From contig NZQV01000010.1 of the NCBI GenBank assembly GCA_002696035.1, positions 827,764 through 891,763 of the forward strand: 64,000 bases of DNA, written 5' to 3'. Of the stretch, positions 1-8,633 are shown in pieces. The stretch comes from Balneola sp. Lineage in GTDB: Bacteria > Bacteroidota > Rhodothermia > Balneolales > Balneolaceae. The translations under genes and the position numbers were made by a program. The notes below the pieces were generated by a model. It was not told the DNA's origin. It did no database searches and saw only the letters and a program-made list of their open reading frames with translations. Position 1 is the stretch's first letter; every line of letters begins with the position of its first letter.

Positions 1-1842
1 AAGCCAAAAACCATCCACAACAAGATAAGCGATTCCAAGAATCAATTGATCACGGCAGATACCTTTAAGGAAAAGTTCATCAGTAGTACGCTCGATGACA
101 TCACCTCCAGGGTGTACGATATCTACAACAAACGATTGAAGCAGAGTAATGCAATGGATTTTGATGATCTGCTGGTAAAGCCTATTGAGCTTTTTCAGCA
201 GCATCCGGATGTACTCGAGAAGTATCAGGATCGTTTCAAATACATCATGATCGATGAGTATCAGGATACGAATCACGCCCAGTACAAAGTAACCAAGATG
301 CTGGCCGACAAATATGAAAATATCTGCGTTGTAGGCGATGATGCACAGAGTATCTATTCATTCCGGGGAGCTGATATCTCCAACATCCTGAACTTTAAGG
401 AAGATTACGAAGACTCCACTCAGGTGCCGCTTGAACAGAACTACCGGTCCACAAAAGCTATTTTGCAGTGTGCCGATTCTATCATCAAGCAAAACACCCA
501 GCAGCTTGATAAGACCCTTTGGACAGAACAAGATTATGGTGAGCGCATTACCCTGCTGGAGAATTTTGACGAACGGGATGAAGCCAATCGGGTAGCCAGT
601 CATATTCAGAATCTGAAGATGAAGCATGGGTACCAGAACAACGCTTTTGCAATTCTGTATCGCACCAACTATCAGTCGCGGGTGTTTGAGGAAGCTCTCC
701 GCCGTAAGGATCTCGCGTACCAGTTAGTAGGCGGACTCTCGTTCTATCAGCGCAAAGAGATCAAGGATGTGCTGGCGTATTTGACCTTATTAGTGAACCC
801 GCATGATGAAACCAATTTACTGCGAATCATCAACGAGCCAAGCCGTGGAATCGGGAATAAATCCATTCAGGACATTTTGAAGCAGGCCCGGGATGAAGGC
901 CGCTCGGTGTGGAATATCATTCAACGTGTGGAAGACCTGGACGTGTACAAACCTGCAAAAAAACGCGTGCGGGAATTTGTGGATATGATCGACCGGCTCC
1001 ACAACAACCTGGAGAATGGAGAAAGCCTCACCGATACTGTAAAAGCGGTACTTGAGCAATCCGGGTATATGCGTGCGCTGGTTGAAGAAAACTCCCACGA
1101 ATCTATGATGCGGCGCGATAACATCATAGAGCTTCAAAATGCCATCTCCTATTTCGAGAAAGGAAAGTCAAATGCCTCGCTGAGTGCTTTTTTGCAGGAA
1201 ATCAGTCTCATCACCGATCAGGATAAATTCGATGAAGACAAACCGGCCATCACATTAATGACCGTTCATGCCTCCAAAGGACTGGAATTTCCGGTGGTGT
1301 TTATTGTGGGGCTCGAAGAAAACCTCTTCCCCATGGGAGCTCGCAACAATTTTGATGTGGATATCGAGGAAGAACGACGATTGTTCTACGTGGCCATAAC
1401 CCGCGCAGAAGAACGACTGTTTTTCAGCCATTGTCGCAGTCGGTTCAAATTTGGAGAAGAAACCCGCCAGGCCCGCTCTCGTTTTCTGGAGGAAGTTGAT
1501 TCCGGCGTAGTTCAAACCGAAACCGGAGCATCCATCTCCCAGAAGAAAGATCGTTTCACCGATAAAAGCGCTGGCGGATCTGATTATGAAGTAGAATACG
1601 ACTGGAAGCAGGCTCAGCCTAAAAAGACCTTTAAATCGCCTTCGGCAACCATTCATTATGACTATGAAGATGGTGAAGATCCATTCCAGGTAGGCGTTAA
1701 AGTAGTTCACGGAAAATTTGGTCCCGGAAAGATCATATCAAGAGACGGATCCGGTACCGATACAAGAGTAGTGGTGTTTTTTAAAAAACGAGGACAAAAA
1801 AAACTCATGCTGCGGGCCGCTCCATTACAAGTCATTGATTAA
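1..1842 (+). CDS. pcrA: ATP-dependent 3'-5' DNA helicase PcrA/UvrD, 5'-truncated by window edge
   Basis: Superfamily 1A helicase for nucleotide excision and replication-fork repair. The reading frame is open from base 1, so the true start and the Walker A motif lie upstream; about 613 residues are present, against roughly 720-770 for the family. Visible motifs in order: FDDLL, motif II IDEYQDT, motif III GDDAQSIYSFRGAD, motif IV EQNYRST, motif V TVHASKGLEFPVVF and motif VI ERRLFYVAITRAEERL. The last ~50 residues (VKVVHGKFGPGKI onward) form the Tudor-like tail that in PcrA contacts RNA polymerase, which favours PcrA over Rep. The gene ends 55 bases before the next ORF. Family identity is very secure; only the N-terminus cannot be judged. 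Confidence 0.95.
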   Translation, partial: KPKTIHNKISDSKNQLITADTFKEKFISSTLDDITSRVYDIYNKRLKQSNAMDFDDLLVKPIELFQQHPDVLEKYQDRFKYIMIDEYQDTNHAQYKVTKMLADKYENICVVGDDAQSIYSFRGADISNILNFKEDYEDSTQVPLEQNYRSTKAILQCADSIIKQNTQQLDKTLWTEQDYGERITLLENFDERDEANRVASHIQNLKMKHGYQNNAFAILYRTNYQSRVFEEALRRKDLAYQLVGGLSFYQRKEIKDVLAYLTLLVNPHDETNLLRIINEPSRGIGNKSIQDILKQARDEGRSVWNIIQRVEDLDVYKPAKKRVREFVDMIDRLHNNLENGESLTDTVKAVLEQSGYMRALVEENSHESMMRRDNIIELQNAISYFEKGKSNASLSAFLQEISLITDQDKFDEDKPAITLMTVHASKGLEFPVVFIVGLEENLFPMGARNNFDVDIEEERRLFYVAITRAEERLFFSHCRSRFKFGEETRQARSRFLEEVDSGVVQTETGASISQKKDRFTDKSAGGSDYEVEYDWKQAQPKKTFKSPSATIHYDYEDGEDPFQVGVKVVHGKFGPGKIISRDGSGTDTRVVVFFKKRGQKKLMLRAAPLQVID

Positions 1843-1858
1843 GGTCTTATATTGCATG

Positions 1859-1893
1859 TTAGGTTAGTTAGTTAGCTAGGTTAGGAAGGAAGG
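1859..1893 (+). repeat. Short tandem TTAG and GGAA repeats running into a ribosome binding site
   Basis: Between pcrA and the next gene the DNA is a run of GTTAG/TTAG units (1859-1884) followed directly by GGAAGGAAGG (1884-1893), which ends four bases before the ATG at 1898. The GGAAGG part can serve as the Shine-Dalgarno sequence. Tetranucleotide arrays of this kind can change copy number by slippage; here that would alter leader length or ribosome-site spacing, but not the reading frame. Confidence 0.6.
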
Positions 1894-1897
1894 AAAT

Positions 1898-3406
1898 ATG
1901 AGGCAGGCAATTTTTACGCTGCTCTTACTATGTGTGCTCTGCATTCATCTACAGGCACAACCGGTTTTTACTCCAAGAAATATGGCCCTTGGTGGTGGCG
2001 GAAGTACGTATTTGACCGATTTCCACGCTAATTTCTACAATCCTGCCAATCTGATGATCCGCGATAAAGAAGGTACTTTCACCGTTGGTGCCGGCTCGGG
2101 TGGGTTCTTGCTTGATGGCTCTCGAAATTATGCCGATATCAACGCTCAGATTGAGAACAGCAGAGATTATATAGACACTTACGATCCGCAATTTGGGGCT
2201 TTCCCAGAATCTGAGCGGGCTGACTTACTGAGCAATAATTATCCCGGTAACACACTTATCTCTGATCAGCGCACTCAATATCAGGCCACGCTATTGGGTT
2301 TGAACTGGCAACTACGCGACAAAGCATTTTCGATCGCAATACGAACACGAACTGCTTCCAATTACAGAACGGGTAAAGGTTGGTACTCCGATCGATTTGA
2401 AAATGTAAATGGCCTGCCCCCTACCCTCGAACGATCACTGGTTCATCGATATCAGCGGTTACACGAAATTTCGGTTGGCTATGCAGAATCATTTCAGTTC
2501 CTGACTAATCTTACCTCAAGACTCGACAATTTTGTGATCGGAATTGCCCCAAAACTCGTATTAGGTGGCAGTTACCTGAATGCAGACTGGAGTAATTTTT
2601 ATGAAAATAATGAAGGTGCTATAAGACACATCGAATCATTTTCGTACGATGCGAGTGGTGATTTTGGAGCCGCCACAACTTCTTACTCCAATGGCATAAG
2701 TCTGGATGCCGCAAACACCCAATTTGGCTCTGACAATTATTTTGATCTCAACGGTTACGGAGCGGGCCTCGATGTTGGTATAACCTATCTGCTTACTTTG
2801 GGAAATGACTTGTCCGCAGTACGCCCTGGACAACAACCTACACAAAAATCGCTTCGGCTTTCATTTTCTATGACCGATATTGGCCTTATTTCTTACAACA
2901 CTGACGAAATTTCCTATTCCTCCAATCTTGACACAAGCAGTGTATCTTCCGTGCCTTCCACCTTCGCTGATACCTATTTTACTGGAGCAAAAGGACAGTA
3001 CATTAACTTCATTCAGGAATTTGGTTCCCAAAACCCTTTTCAATCTATTTCACCAGAGCAGAATACCTTTTCCACCCTTTTGCCCATGGCTCTTCATGGC
3101 GGTGTACTTTTAGAGATCAACCGCATTAAGTTGATGGGCGATTTGAGTATCGGGCTAACCAACAGTGCCTTCAATTCCCCGAGAGCCATTTCTTCGGCCG
3201 GCATAGAAATTCGCCCACTTTCCTTCCTGCCCTTACGGGGCGGTATTCAATTCAAAGCCCAGCGCCCGGAGTTTGTAAGCCTTGGTTTTGCCCTTGAAAC
3301 CAGATACTGGGATCTGTCTGTAGCCGCTCAATTCACTCCTGAATCATTCTCATCACAACCTATAGTAACCGGAGCTTCGGTCGCAGCACTGCAGTTTCAC
3401 TTTTAA
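1898..3406 (+). CDS. DUF5723-family outer-membrane beta-barrel protein
   Basis: 502 residues with a clear signal peptide (hydrophobic stretch TLLLLCVLCIHLQA, cleavage near Gln-Pro at residues ~21-22). The mature start (PRNMALGGGGSTYLTDFHANFYNPANLMI region, residues ~26-54) is the glycine-rich 'one exception per genome strain' type of N-terminus seen in DUF5723 and PorV/FadL-like barrels, with an Asn-Pro-Ala-Asn motif. The remainder alternates polar and hydrophobic residues and ends in Phe-His-Phe, as outer-membrane barrels do. No enzymatic motif is seen. A paralogue lies at 59678-61198 on the other strand. Function unknown; an outer-membrane barrel is inference from the signal peptide, strand pattern and terminal Phe. 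Confidence 0.75.
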   Translation: MRQAIFTLLLLCVLCIHLQAQPVFTPRNMALGGGGSTYLTDFHANFYNPANLMIRDKEGTFTVGAGSGGFLLDGSRNYADINAQIENSRDYIDTYDPQFGAFPESERADLLSNNYPGNTLISDQRTQYQATLLGLNWQLRDKAFSIAIRTRTASNYRTGKGWYSDRFENVNGLPPTLERSLVHRYQRLHEISVGYAESFQFLTNLTSRLDNFVIGIAPKLVLGGSYLNADWSNFYENNEGAIRHIESFSYDASGDFGAATTSYSNGISLDAANTQFGSDNYFDLNGYGAGLDVGITYLLTLGNDLSAVRPGQQPTQKSLRLSFSMTDIGLISYNTDEISYSSNLDTSSVSSVPSTFADTYFTGAKGQYINFIQEFGSQNPFQSISPEQNTFSTLLPMALHGGVLLEINRIKLMGDLSIGLTNSAFNSPRAISSAGIEIRPLSFLPLRGGIQFKAQRPEFVSLGFALETRYWDLSVAAQFTPESFSSQPIVTGASVAALQFHF

Positions 3407-3532
3407 AGCCTGACACTTTGCCCTACTTTACTGACAGGCAGCGGGTGTAACTGACGGTTTGTTTATAGTGAATGGTATGGCTTTGTATTTGCCTTATACA
3501 TAAAAAACAAAAAATAGTATTTACTTTACTTT

Positions 3533-6073
3533 ATGAAGAATCACTTTGATTTATTTCAACAACTGGATCAGTCTGACGATAACTTTGACGATTTTGAACA
3601 GGCCATTCCATTAATGTCGGAGGAAGAGGAGAAAAAGCTTACAGAAGCCGAAATTCCTGAAACACTCCCAATCCTTCCTTTAAAGAACACGGTTTTATTT
3701 CCCGGTGTGGTTGTTCCCATAACAGTTGGGCGCGACCGATCCTTAGCCTTAGTTAAAGAAGCTTATGAAGGCGACAAGATCATTGGCGTGGTTACCCAGA
3801 AAAACGAAGATATTGAAGAGCCTGAATTCAAGGACCTGCACACTATAGGGACCGTTGCTCAGATACTTAAGCTCATCAAGATGCCCGATGGCAGTAAAAG
3901 TATTGTAATTCAGGGGAAATCTAATTTCAAGGTAACGGATTTCACTCAAGATAATCCCTACTTCAAAGCTGAAGTTGAGCCCTATCCAAAAGAAATGGAT
4001 ATCGAAGGTGTAGAGCTGGATGCCTCGGTTCGAAATATCAAAGAAACCGCATCCAAGATCATCAATATGTCTCCGAATATTCCTTCTGAGGCTTCCATTG
4101 CGGTCAATAATATCAACAGCCCTACTTTCTTACTGAACTTCATTTCTTCAAACTTGAATGTGAATGTTGCGGCAAAGCAAGAACTGCTCGAGATCCGGAA
4201 GTTTTCTGACAATCTCGACAGAGTGATGGAGTTTCTTGAGAAGGAAATTCAGGTGCTGGATATGAGTGAGAAGATCCGTACCAAAGTGAAATCGGATATC
4301 GACGATCAGCAGCGTGAATTCTACCTGCGTCAGCAAATGAAAGCCATTCAGGAAGAACTGGGCGAGGATGCTGAACAGCAGGATGTGGAGAAACTCCGCG
4401 AGAAACTTGCCAAAAAAGATATTCCCGATGAAGCACGCGAAACAGCCCAAAAAGAGCTGCAACGTTTAGAGATGACCCCAAATGCATCTCCAAACTACGG
4501 CATTATATATAGTTACATTGAGTGGATCCTGGATCTGCCGTGGAACGAGTATTCCAAGGATAAGCTCGATCTGGGCTATGCCCGCAAAGTGCTTGATGAA
4601 GATCACTACGGGCTCGAAAAAGTGAAGAAACGTATCGTTGAGTATTTGGCCGTATTGAAGCTGAAGAAAGATATGAAAGCCCCAATTCTTTGCTTCTACG
4701 GACCTCCGGGCGTAGGTAAAACATCACTCGGAAAATCAATTGCCCGAGCATTGAACCGCGAATTTGAGCGATTCAGTTTAGGTGGAATTCGGGATGAAGC
4801 CGAAGTTCGCGGTCACCGCAGAACATACATTGGTGCACTTCCGGGACGAATAATTCGTTCTATGAAAAAAGCCGGGAAAGGAAACCCGGTCATTATGCTG
4901 GATGAGATCGACAAAGTGGGAGCCGACTACCGTGGTGACCCTACCTCTGCCCTGCTTGAGGTGCTGGATCCTGAGCAAAACGATACCTTCACTGATAATT
5001 ATCTGGAACTGGAATACGACCTTTCCAAAGTGATGTTCATCGCTACAGCAAACTCGCTGGATACTATTCCCGCTCCGCTCAAAGATCGAATGGAGATCAT
5101 CAACATCAGTGGGTACACGCTGGAAGAGAAAACACAGATCGCCAAGAAATACCTCATTCCAAAACAAATTGAAGAGAATGGATTGAAGGACGAACAAATT
5201 TCTTTTACAGATGAATCTATAGAGCGCCTCATAGATCGATATACTCGTGAATCTGGTGTTCGAAACCTTGAGCGACAAATAGCCGGTGTATGCCGTGGCG
5301 TAGCAGCCAAGATCGCCTCCGATGAAATTGAAAACTTTGACGTAAAAGTAGATGACGTTGAAGAATTTCTTGGCAAACGCAAGTTCTTTAGTGATGCAGC
5401 CGAACGCACCACCGTGCCCGGCGTAGCTACAGGAATGGCATGGACCCCATATGGCGGCGACATCCTCTTTATTGAGGCAAGTGTGTCCAAAGGATCGGGA
5501 AAATTAAATATTACCGGTCAGCTTGGAGATGTGATGAAAGAGTCGGCCATGCTGGCGGTCTCCTACCTGAAAGCTCATTCAGATGAAATTGGAATCCCTG
5601 AAGAAGCCTTCAAATATTGGGATCTTCACGTACACGTACCCGCAGGAGCTGTTCCCAAAGACGGACCTTCCGCAGGTGTATCACTAATGTCGGCCATTGC
5701 GTCTATCTTCACACAAAGAAAAGTGAAGGGTACTATAGCAATGACGGGTGAGATCACCTTGCGTGGACTTGTACTTCCGGTTGGCGGCATCAAAGAGAAG
5801 GTTCTGGCAGCCAAACGAGCCGGGATCAAGAAAGTACTTCTTCCCAAGAAGAACGAAAAAGATGTAGCTGAGATCGAAGATGAAGTACTCGGCGATCTGG
5901 AAGTTGAGTATTTAGAGCGAATGGATCCTCTTCTGGATGTTGTACTTGATGAGGAACCAGAGATCGATCCTATGGATTTCTTCCAGGTAAGTGAGGCTCA
6001 TAAAGCAGCTGTTTCCGGTAATAACGGTAAGCTTCCTGATGATGTTCAAGTCGCTTCCAGAGACGATAAATAA
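3533..6073 (+). CDS. lon: ATP-dependent Lon protease
   Basis: 846 residues, slightly longer than typical Lon (~780-820) because of an acidic N-terminal extension. Order: N-terminal substrate-binding domain (starting at [16 protein letters not shown], residues ~43-245), coiled coil (~245-320), AAA+ module with Walker A GPPGVGKT (390-397, Lys396) and Walker [10 protein letters not shown], then the serine-lysine protease domain with PKDGPSAG (catalytic Ser713) and GGIKEK (catalytic Lys756), 43 residues apart as in E. coli Lon. It degrades misfolded and regulatory proteins in the cytoplasm as a hexamer. It stands alone, followed by a hairpin terminator. No HrcA/CIRCE or sigma-32-like element was recognised in the 126-base leader. 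Confidence 0.98.
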   Translation: MKNHFDLFQQLDQSDDNFDDFEQAIPLMSEEEEKKLTEAEIPETLPILPLKNTVLFPGVVVPITVGRDRSLALVKEAYEGDKIIGVVTQKNEDIEEPEFKDLHTIGTVAQILKLIKMPDGSKSIVIQGKSNFKVTDFTQDNPYFKAEVEPYPKEMDIEGVELDASVRNIKETASKIINMSPNIPSEASIAVNNINSPTFLLNFISSNLNVNVAAKQELLEIRKFSDNLDRVMEFLEKEIQVLDMSEKIRTKVKSDIDDQQREFYLRQQMKAIQEELGEDAEQQDVEKLREKLAKKDIPDEARETAQKELQRLEMTPNASPNYGIIYSYIEWILDLPWNEYSKDKLDLGYARKVLDEDHYGLEKVKKRIVEYLAVLKLKKDMKAPILCFYGPPGVGKTSLGKSIARALNREFERFSLGGIRDEAEVRGHRRTYIGALPGRIIRSMKKAGKGNPVIMLDEIDKVGADYRGDPTSALLEVLDPEQNDTFTDNYLELEYDLSKVMFIATANSLDTIPAPLKDRMEIINISGYTLEEKTQIAKKYLIPKQIEENGLKDEQISFTDESIERLIDRYTRESGVRNLERQIAGVCRGVAAKIASDEIENFDVKVDDVEEFLGKRKFFSDAAERTTVPGVATGMAWTPYGGDILFIEASVSKGSGKLNITGQLGDVMKESAMLAVSYLKAHSDEIGIPEEAFKYWDLHVHVPAGAVPKDGPSAGVSLMSAIASIFTQRKVKGTIAMTGEITLRGLVLPVGGIKEKVLAAKRAGIKKVLLPKKNEKDVAEIEDEVLGDLEVEYLERMDPLLDVVLDEEPEIDPMDFFQVSEAHKAAVSGNNGKLPDDVQVASRDDK

Positions 6074-6081
6074 CTTAAATA

Positions 6082-6126
6082 GCACCGGGCACTACCTGGG
6101 ATATCCCCAAAAGAATTGTTCGGTGC
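6082..6126 (+). terminator. Likely terminator after lon
   Basis: GCACCG (6082-6087) pairs with CGGTGC (6121-6126), with an inner GGG-atat-CCC hairpin, followed by an AT-rich ATTATTTT. It lies 9 bases after the lon stop codon. The large loop makes this less certain than a simple stem. Confidence 0.45.
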
Positions 6127-6186
6127 ATTATTTTCAGTATTACTTATAAGCTAAAAGGCAGCTAGCAAAATAAATATCAGTTTGTA

Positions 6187-6218
6187 TTGTTTTGCACCCA
6201 AAAAGCTGCCTATATTTA
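6187..6218 (+). promoter_or_regulatory. Candidate Bacteroidota-type promoter of the tRNA-Val gene
   Basis: TTG at 6187-6189 and TATATTTA at 6211-6218, 21 bases apart, resemble the Bacteroidota sigma-70 pattern TTG ... TAnnTTTG (last base differs). It ends 20 bases before the mature tRNA 5' end, a sensible distance for a short precursor. Pattern match only. Confidence 0.4.
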
Positions 6219-6237
6219 CAGCTCCATTTTTAAAATT

Positions 6238-6312
6238 GTGTCCTTAGCTCAGTTGGTTTAGAGCGCTGCCTTGACAGGGCAGAGGTCACTGGTTCGAATC
6301 CAGTAGGACGCA
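6238..6312 (+). tRNA. tRNA-Val (anticodon GAC)
   Basis: Full cloverleaf by eye, 75 nt: acceptor GTGTCCT/AGGACGC (one G-T pair), T8-A9, D stem GCTC/GAGC, anticodon stem CTGCC/GGCAG with loop TTGACAG giving anticodon GAC, variable AGGTC, T stem ACTGG/CCAGT with loop TTCGAAT, discriminator A at 6312. CCA is not encoded. It should decode GUC and GUU valine codons. A candidate promoter lies just upstream and a hairpin terminator 10 bases downstream, so it is probably a single-gene transcript. Confidence 0.97.
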
Positions 6313-6322
6313 CATTCATTCA

Positions 6323-6356
6323 AGCCATGTTGATCAAAATCAGCCTGGCTTTTTTT
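6323..6356 (+). terminator. Rho-independent terminator after tRNA-Val
   Basis: AGCCA (6323-6327) and TTGAT pair with ATCAG and TGGCT (6346-6350), separated by a two-base internal loop, followed by a run of seven T. It overlaps by a few bases the stop codon of the convergent histidine kinase gene. Confidence 0.75.
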
Positions 6357-8475
6357 AATTCAGCTTCTCTGTCCCCGATTTTTCAAAGGAAAACTCAAAC
6401 ACTGTTCCTCCATCACTGTGGTAGGTAAACTCTGAATTCAGTTGTTTGGCGAGTGTGCGAATGAGCGTCATACCCATAGATTTTTTTATATCAAACTCAG
6501 GCTCTTCCGGCAGGCCGATCCCGTTATCGTGAACCCTGAAATTTAACTTCCCGCTGCATGTACCCATCCGTACCTCGATCCTGCCTGTTGTCCTGTCTTC
6601 AAATGCATGCTTAAAGCTGTTAGTAAGAATTTCATTCAGCAACAACCCGCATGGAATAGCTTGTGTGATCGGTAACTTAATTTGGTCAACCTGAAGATCA
6701 ATATCTACCTTTACTTCAGTATCACTCATGGTTCTGTGTATAATATCTGTGAGCTCTTCAAAATACTGGCGAATATCAACTTCAGAAAAATCTTCACTTT
6801 TATACAGTTTTTCGTGCACCATGGCAATGGAATTCACTCTCATCTGACTATCTTTCAAAATGCGTTTAGCACTTTCACTTTCGGCAGAATATGATTGCAA
6901 CTCCAGTAAACCGGTGATAACGGCTAGGTTATTTTTTACGCGGTGATGAACTTCGGCCAGCAGCATTTCCTTTTCCCGAAGAGAATTCCGAACCTGCTCC
7001 TCTGCTTTTCTGCGATCAGTGATATCCACATAAATGCCATAAATACCCACCACTTGCTTCTCTACCACCACTGGAACGGCATAAATGATCACATCAATGA
7101 TGCTTCCGTCTTTACGAATTCGCTTCTCAGTTACTTGTTTAACGCGGTCGCTTTGTGAAAGCAACTGTGCTTCCTCATGCCGCTGTTTAGGTACAATGAC
7201 TTTGTCAAGCTCAAGTCCCTGCAGCTCATTCTCCCGAAAGCCAAAAAGCTGTTCAAAACCATCATTCACCATCTCCACTTCCTGATGCTCATTCAGCAGC
7301 GCAATACCAATAGGCGATGAATTAAATAATTTACTAAAAAGACCTTCCCGCTGCTTCAGAGCCTCCTCAGATTCCTTTCGATCCGAGATATCCCTCTCAA
7401 TGACAATGCTCACCTCTTCCCCAAAATAAGTCCCGGTATTTACCAAAAACTCAGTCGGTATAACTTCACCATTCTTTTTCTTACCCCACCCTTCGTATTT
7501 TCCTGCTTCCCCCCGTTTTGCTTTCGATAAAATTTTCTGAATTCGCTGAGCGTCGTACTTCCCTGGAGCCGACATGATCTTGTTATGCTTGCCAATTATT
7601 TCCCTGCGGCTGAAGCCAAATGTCTTCTCTACACCTGCATTCGCTTCAATGATAATACCATCCTTATCCAGTAAATAGATCGCATCACTTATAGAATTAA
7701 ACAGATCCTGATAGCTTCTCATACTTCGCTTGGTATTCTGCAGCGCTTCCTCCCGGTCGGTAACATCATGTGTCAGAGAATAGATCGCGGCAATGTTTCC
7801 ATCTTCGTCGTACATCAATGAATTGTACCATTCGCAGTAAATAACTTTGCCGCATTTGGTGATATTCCGGTTGATATGAGAGACATTCTGCTCGCCTCGT
7901 TCAAAGGTGTCACTTACAATTTTACGCACACGATCTACATCGTCGGGGTGAATGAATGTTTTCAGTAGCTGCTCTGATGAAATGGCTTCCTCTAAGGTAT
8001 ATCCAAATAATTCCTCTGCTTTTTGGGACCAGCGAATGATATTTAAATTCTTATCCCATTCAATTTCAGCCAAAGGAAAATTTCCCAGGTTCAGTTGTGT
8101 AGATAGAACTTTCCTGCTTTTCTTTTCTCCTTGAATCAATCCGGTAACGTTATGAGCAATAACAAGCTTAGCCGGTTTTCCCTTATAGTTGATCAGATGC
8201 GCCGAAAGTTGAAAATACAGATCAGACTGTTCTTTTGTTTTAAACGCCCAAACTTTGTCTGAAATTTGTCCTTTATGGGCTTTGAGAGAGGCCTCCAATT
8301 CATTTAACGATTTTTGTGTGCCGAGATCTACCACTCTTTTCTTATAAAAATATTTCTTTGGATATCCTAAGATGCTAACAGCTGCATTGTTGACATCTAA
8401 AATTTTGAGGGTAGACTGATCACACACAAACATCGGTTGTGCATCGAAGAAGCTTTCTTCGGAAGAGAATTTCAT
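6355..8475 (-). CDS. Soluble multi-PAS sensor histidine kinase (HisKA_2 type)
   Basis: 706 residues with no transmembrane segment or signal peptide, so it senses a cytoplasmic cue. Four PAS modules can be traced: ~10-120, ~135-245, ~250-370 (with the RREIIGK-type core) and ~380-490, the later ones with PAC-like ends (TDREEA, SDRKES, TDRRKA). The kinase core starts at EVHHRVKNN (phospho-acceptor His511) and continues to a HATPase_c domain with an N box around LNEILTNSFKHAF and DNGIGLP. This is the HisKA_2/HWE-like subgroup, often tied to light, oxygen or stress signalling. No receiver domain or response regulator gene is nearby, so the partner is unknown. The ligand of each PAS cannot be inferred. 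Confidence 0.9.
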   Translation of the reverse strand: MKFSSEESFFDAQPMFVCDQSTLKILDVNNAAVSILGYPKKYFYKKRVVDLGTQKSLNELEASLKAHKGQISDKVWAFKTKEQSDLYFQLSAHLINYKGKPAKLVIAHNVTGLIQGEKKSRKVLSTQLNLGNFPLAEIEWDKNLNIIRWSQKAEELFGYTLEEAISSEQLLKTFIHPDDVDRVRKIVSDTFERGEQNVSHINRNITKCGKVIYCEWYNSLMYDEDGNIAAIYSLTHDVTDREEALQNTKRSMRSYQDLFNSISDAIYLLDKDGIIIEANAGVEKTFGFSRREIIGKHNKIMSAPGKYDAQRIQKILSKAKRGEAGKYEGWGKKKNGEVIPTEFLVNTGTYFGEEVSIVIERDISDRKESEEALKQREGLFSKLFNSSPIGIALLNEHQEVEMVNDGFEQLFGFRENELQGLELDKVIVPKQRHEEAQLLSQSDRVKQVTEKRIRKDGSIIDVIIYAVPVVVEKQVVGIYGIYVDITDRRKAEEQVRNSLREKEMLLAEVHHRVKNNLAVITGLLELQSYSAESESAKRILKDSQMRVNSIAMVHEKLYKSEDFSEVDIRQYFEELTDIIHRTMSDTEVKVDIDLQVDQIKLPITQAIPCGLLLNEILTNSFKHAFEDRTTGRIEVRMGTCSGKLNFRVHDNGIGLPEEPEFDIKKSMGMTLIRTLAKQLNSEFTYHSDGGTVFEFSFEKSGTEKLN

Positions 8476-8633
8476 TTAGTTCTGTAGCTGATTTTCATTG
8501 CCGTTCGAATATCACATTTCTGATCCATCAAATCCAATGTAAATTTAGTGTAATTATAGGCAGAATTGATCTGTTCGTACATACTATTTTTTTTATCTTG
8601 TCATGTTAATAAAATTATGAGAATCAATACTGA

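Noticed and set aside
8476..8633. T-box riboswitch before thrS
   Set aside because: No specifier hairpin, T-box sequence or terminator is visible, and T-boxes are rare outside Firmicutes and relatives.
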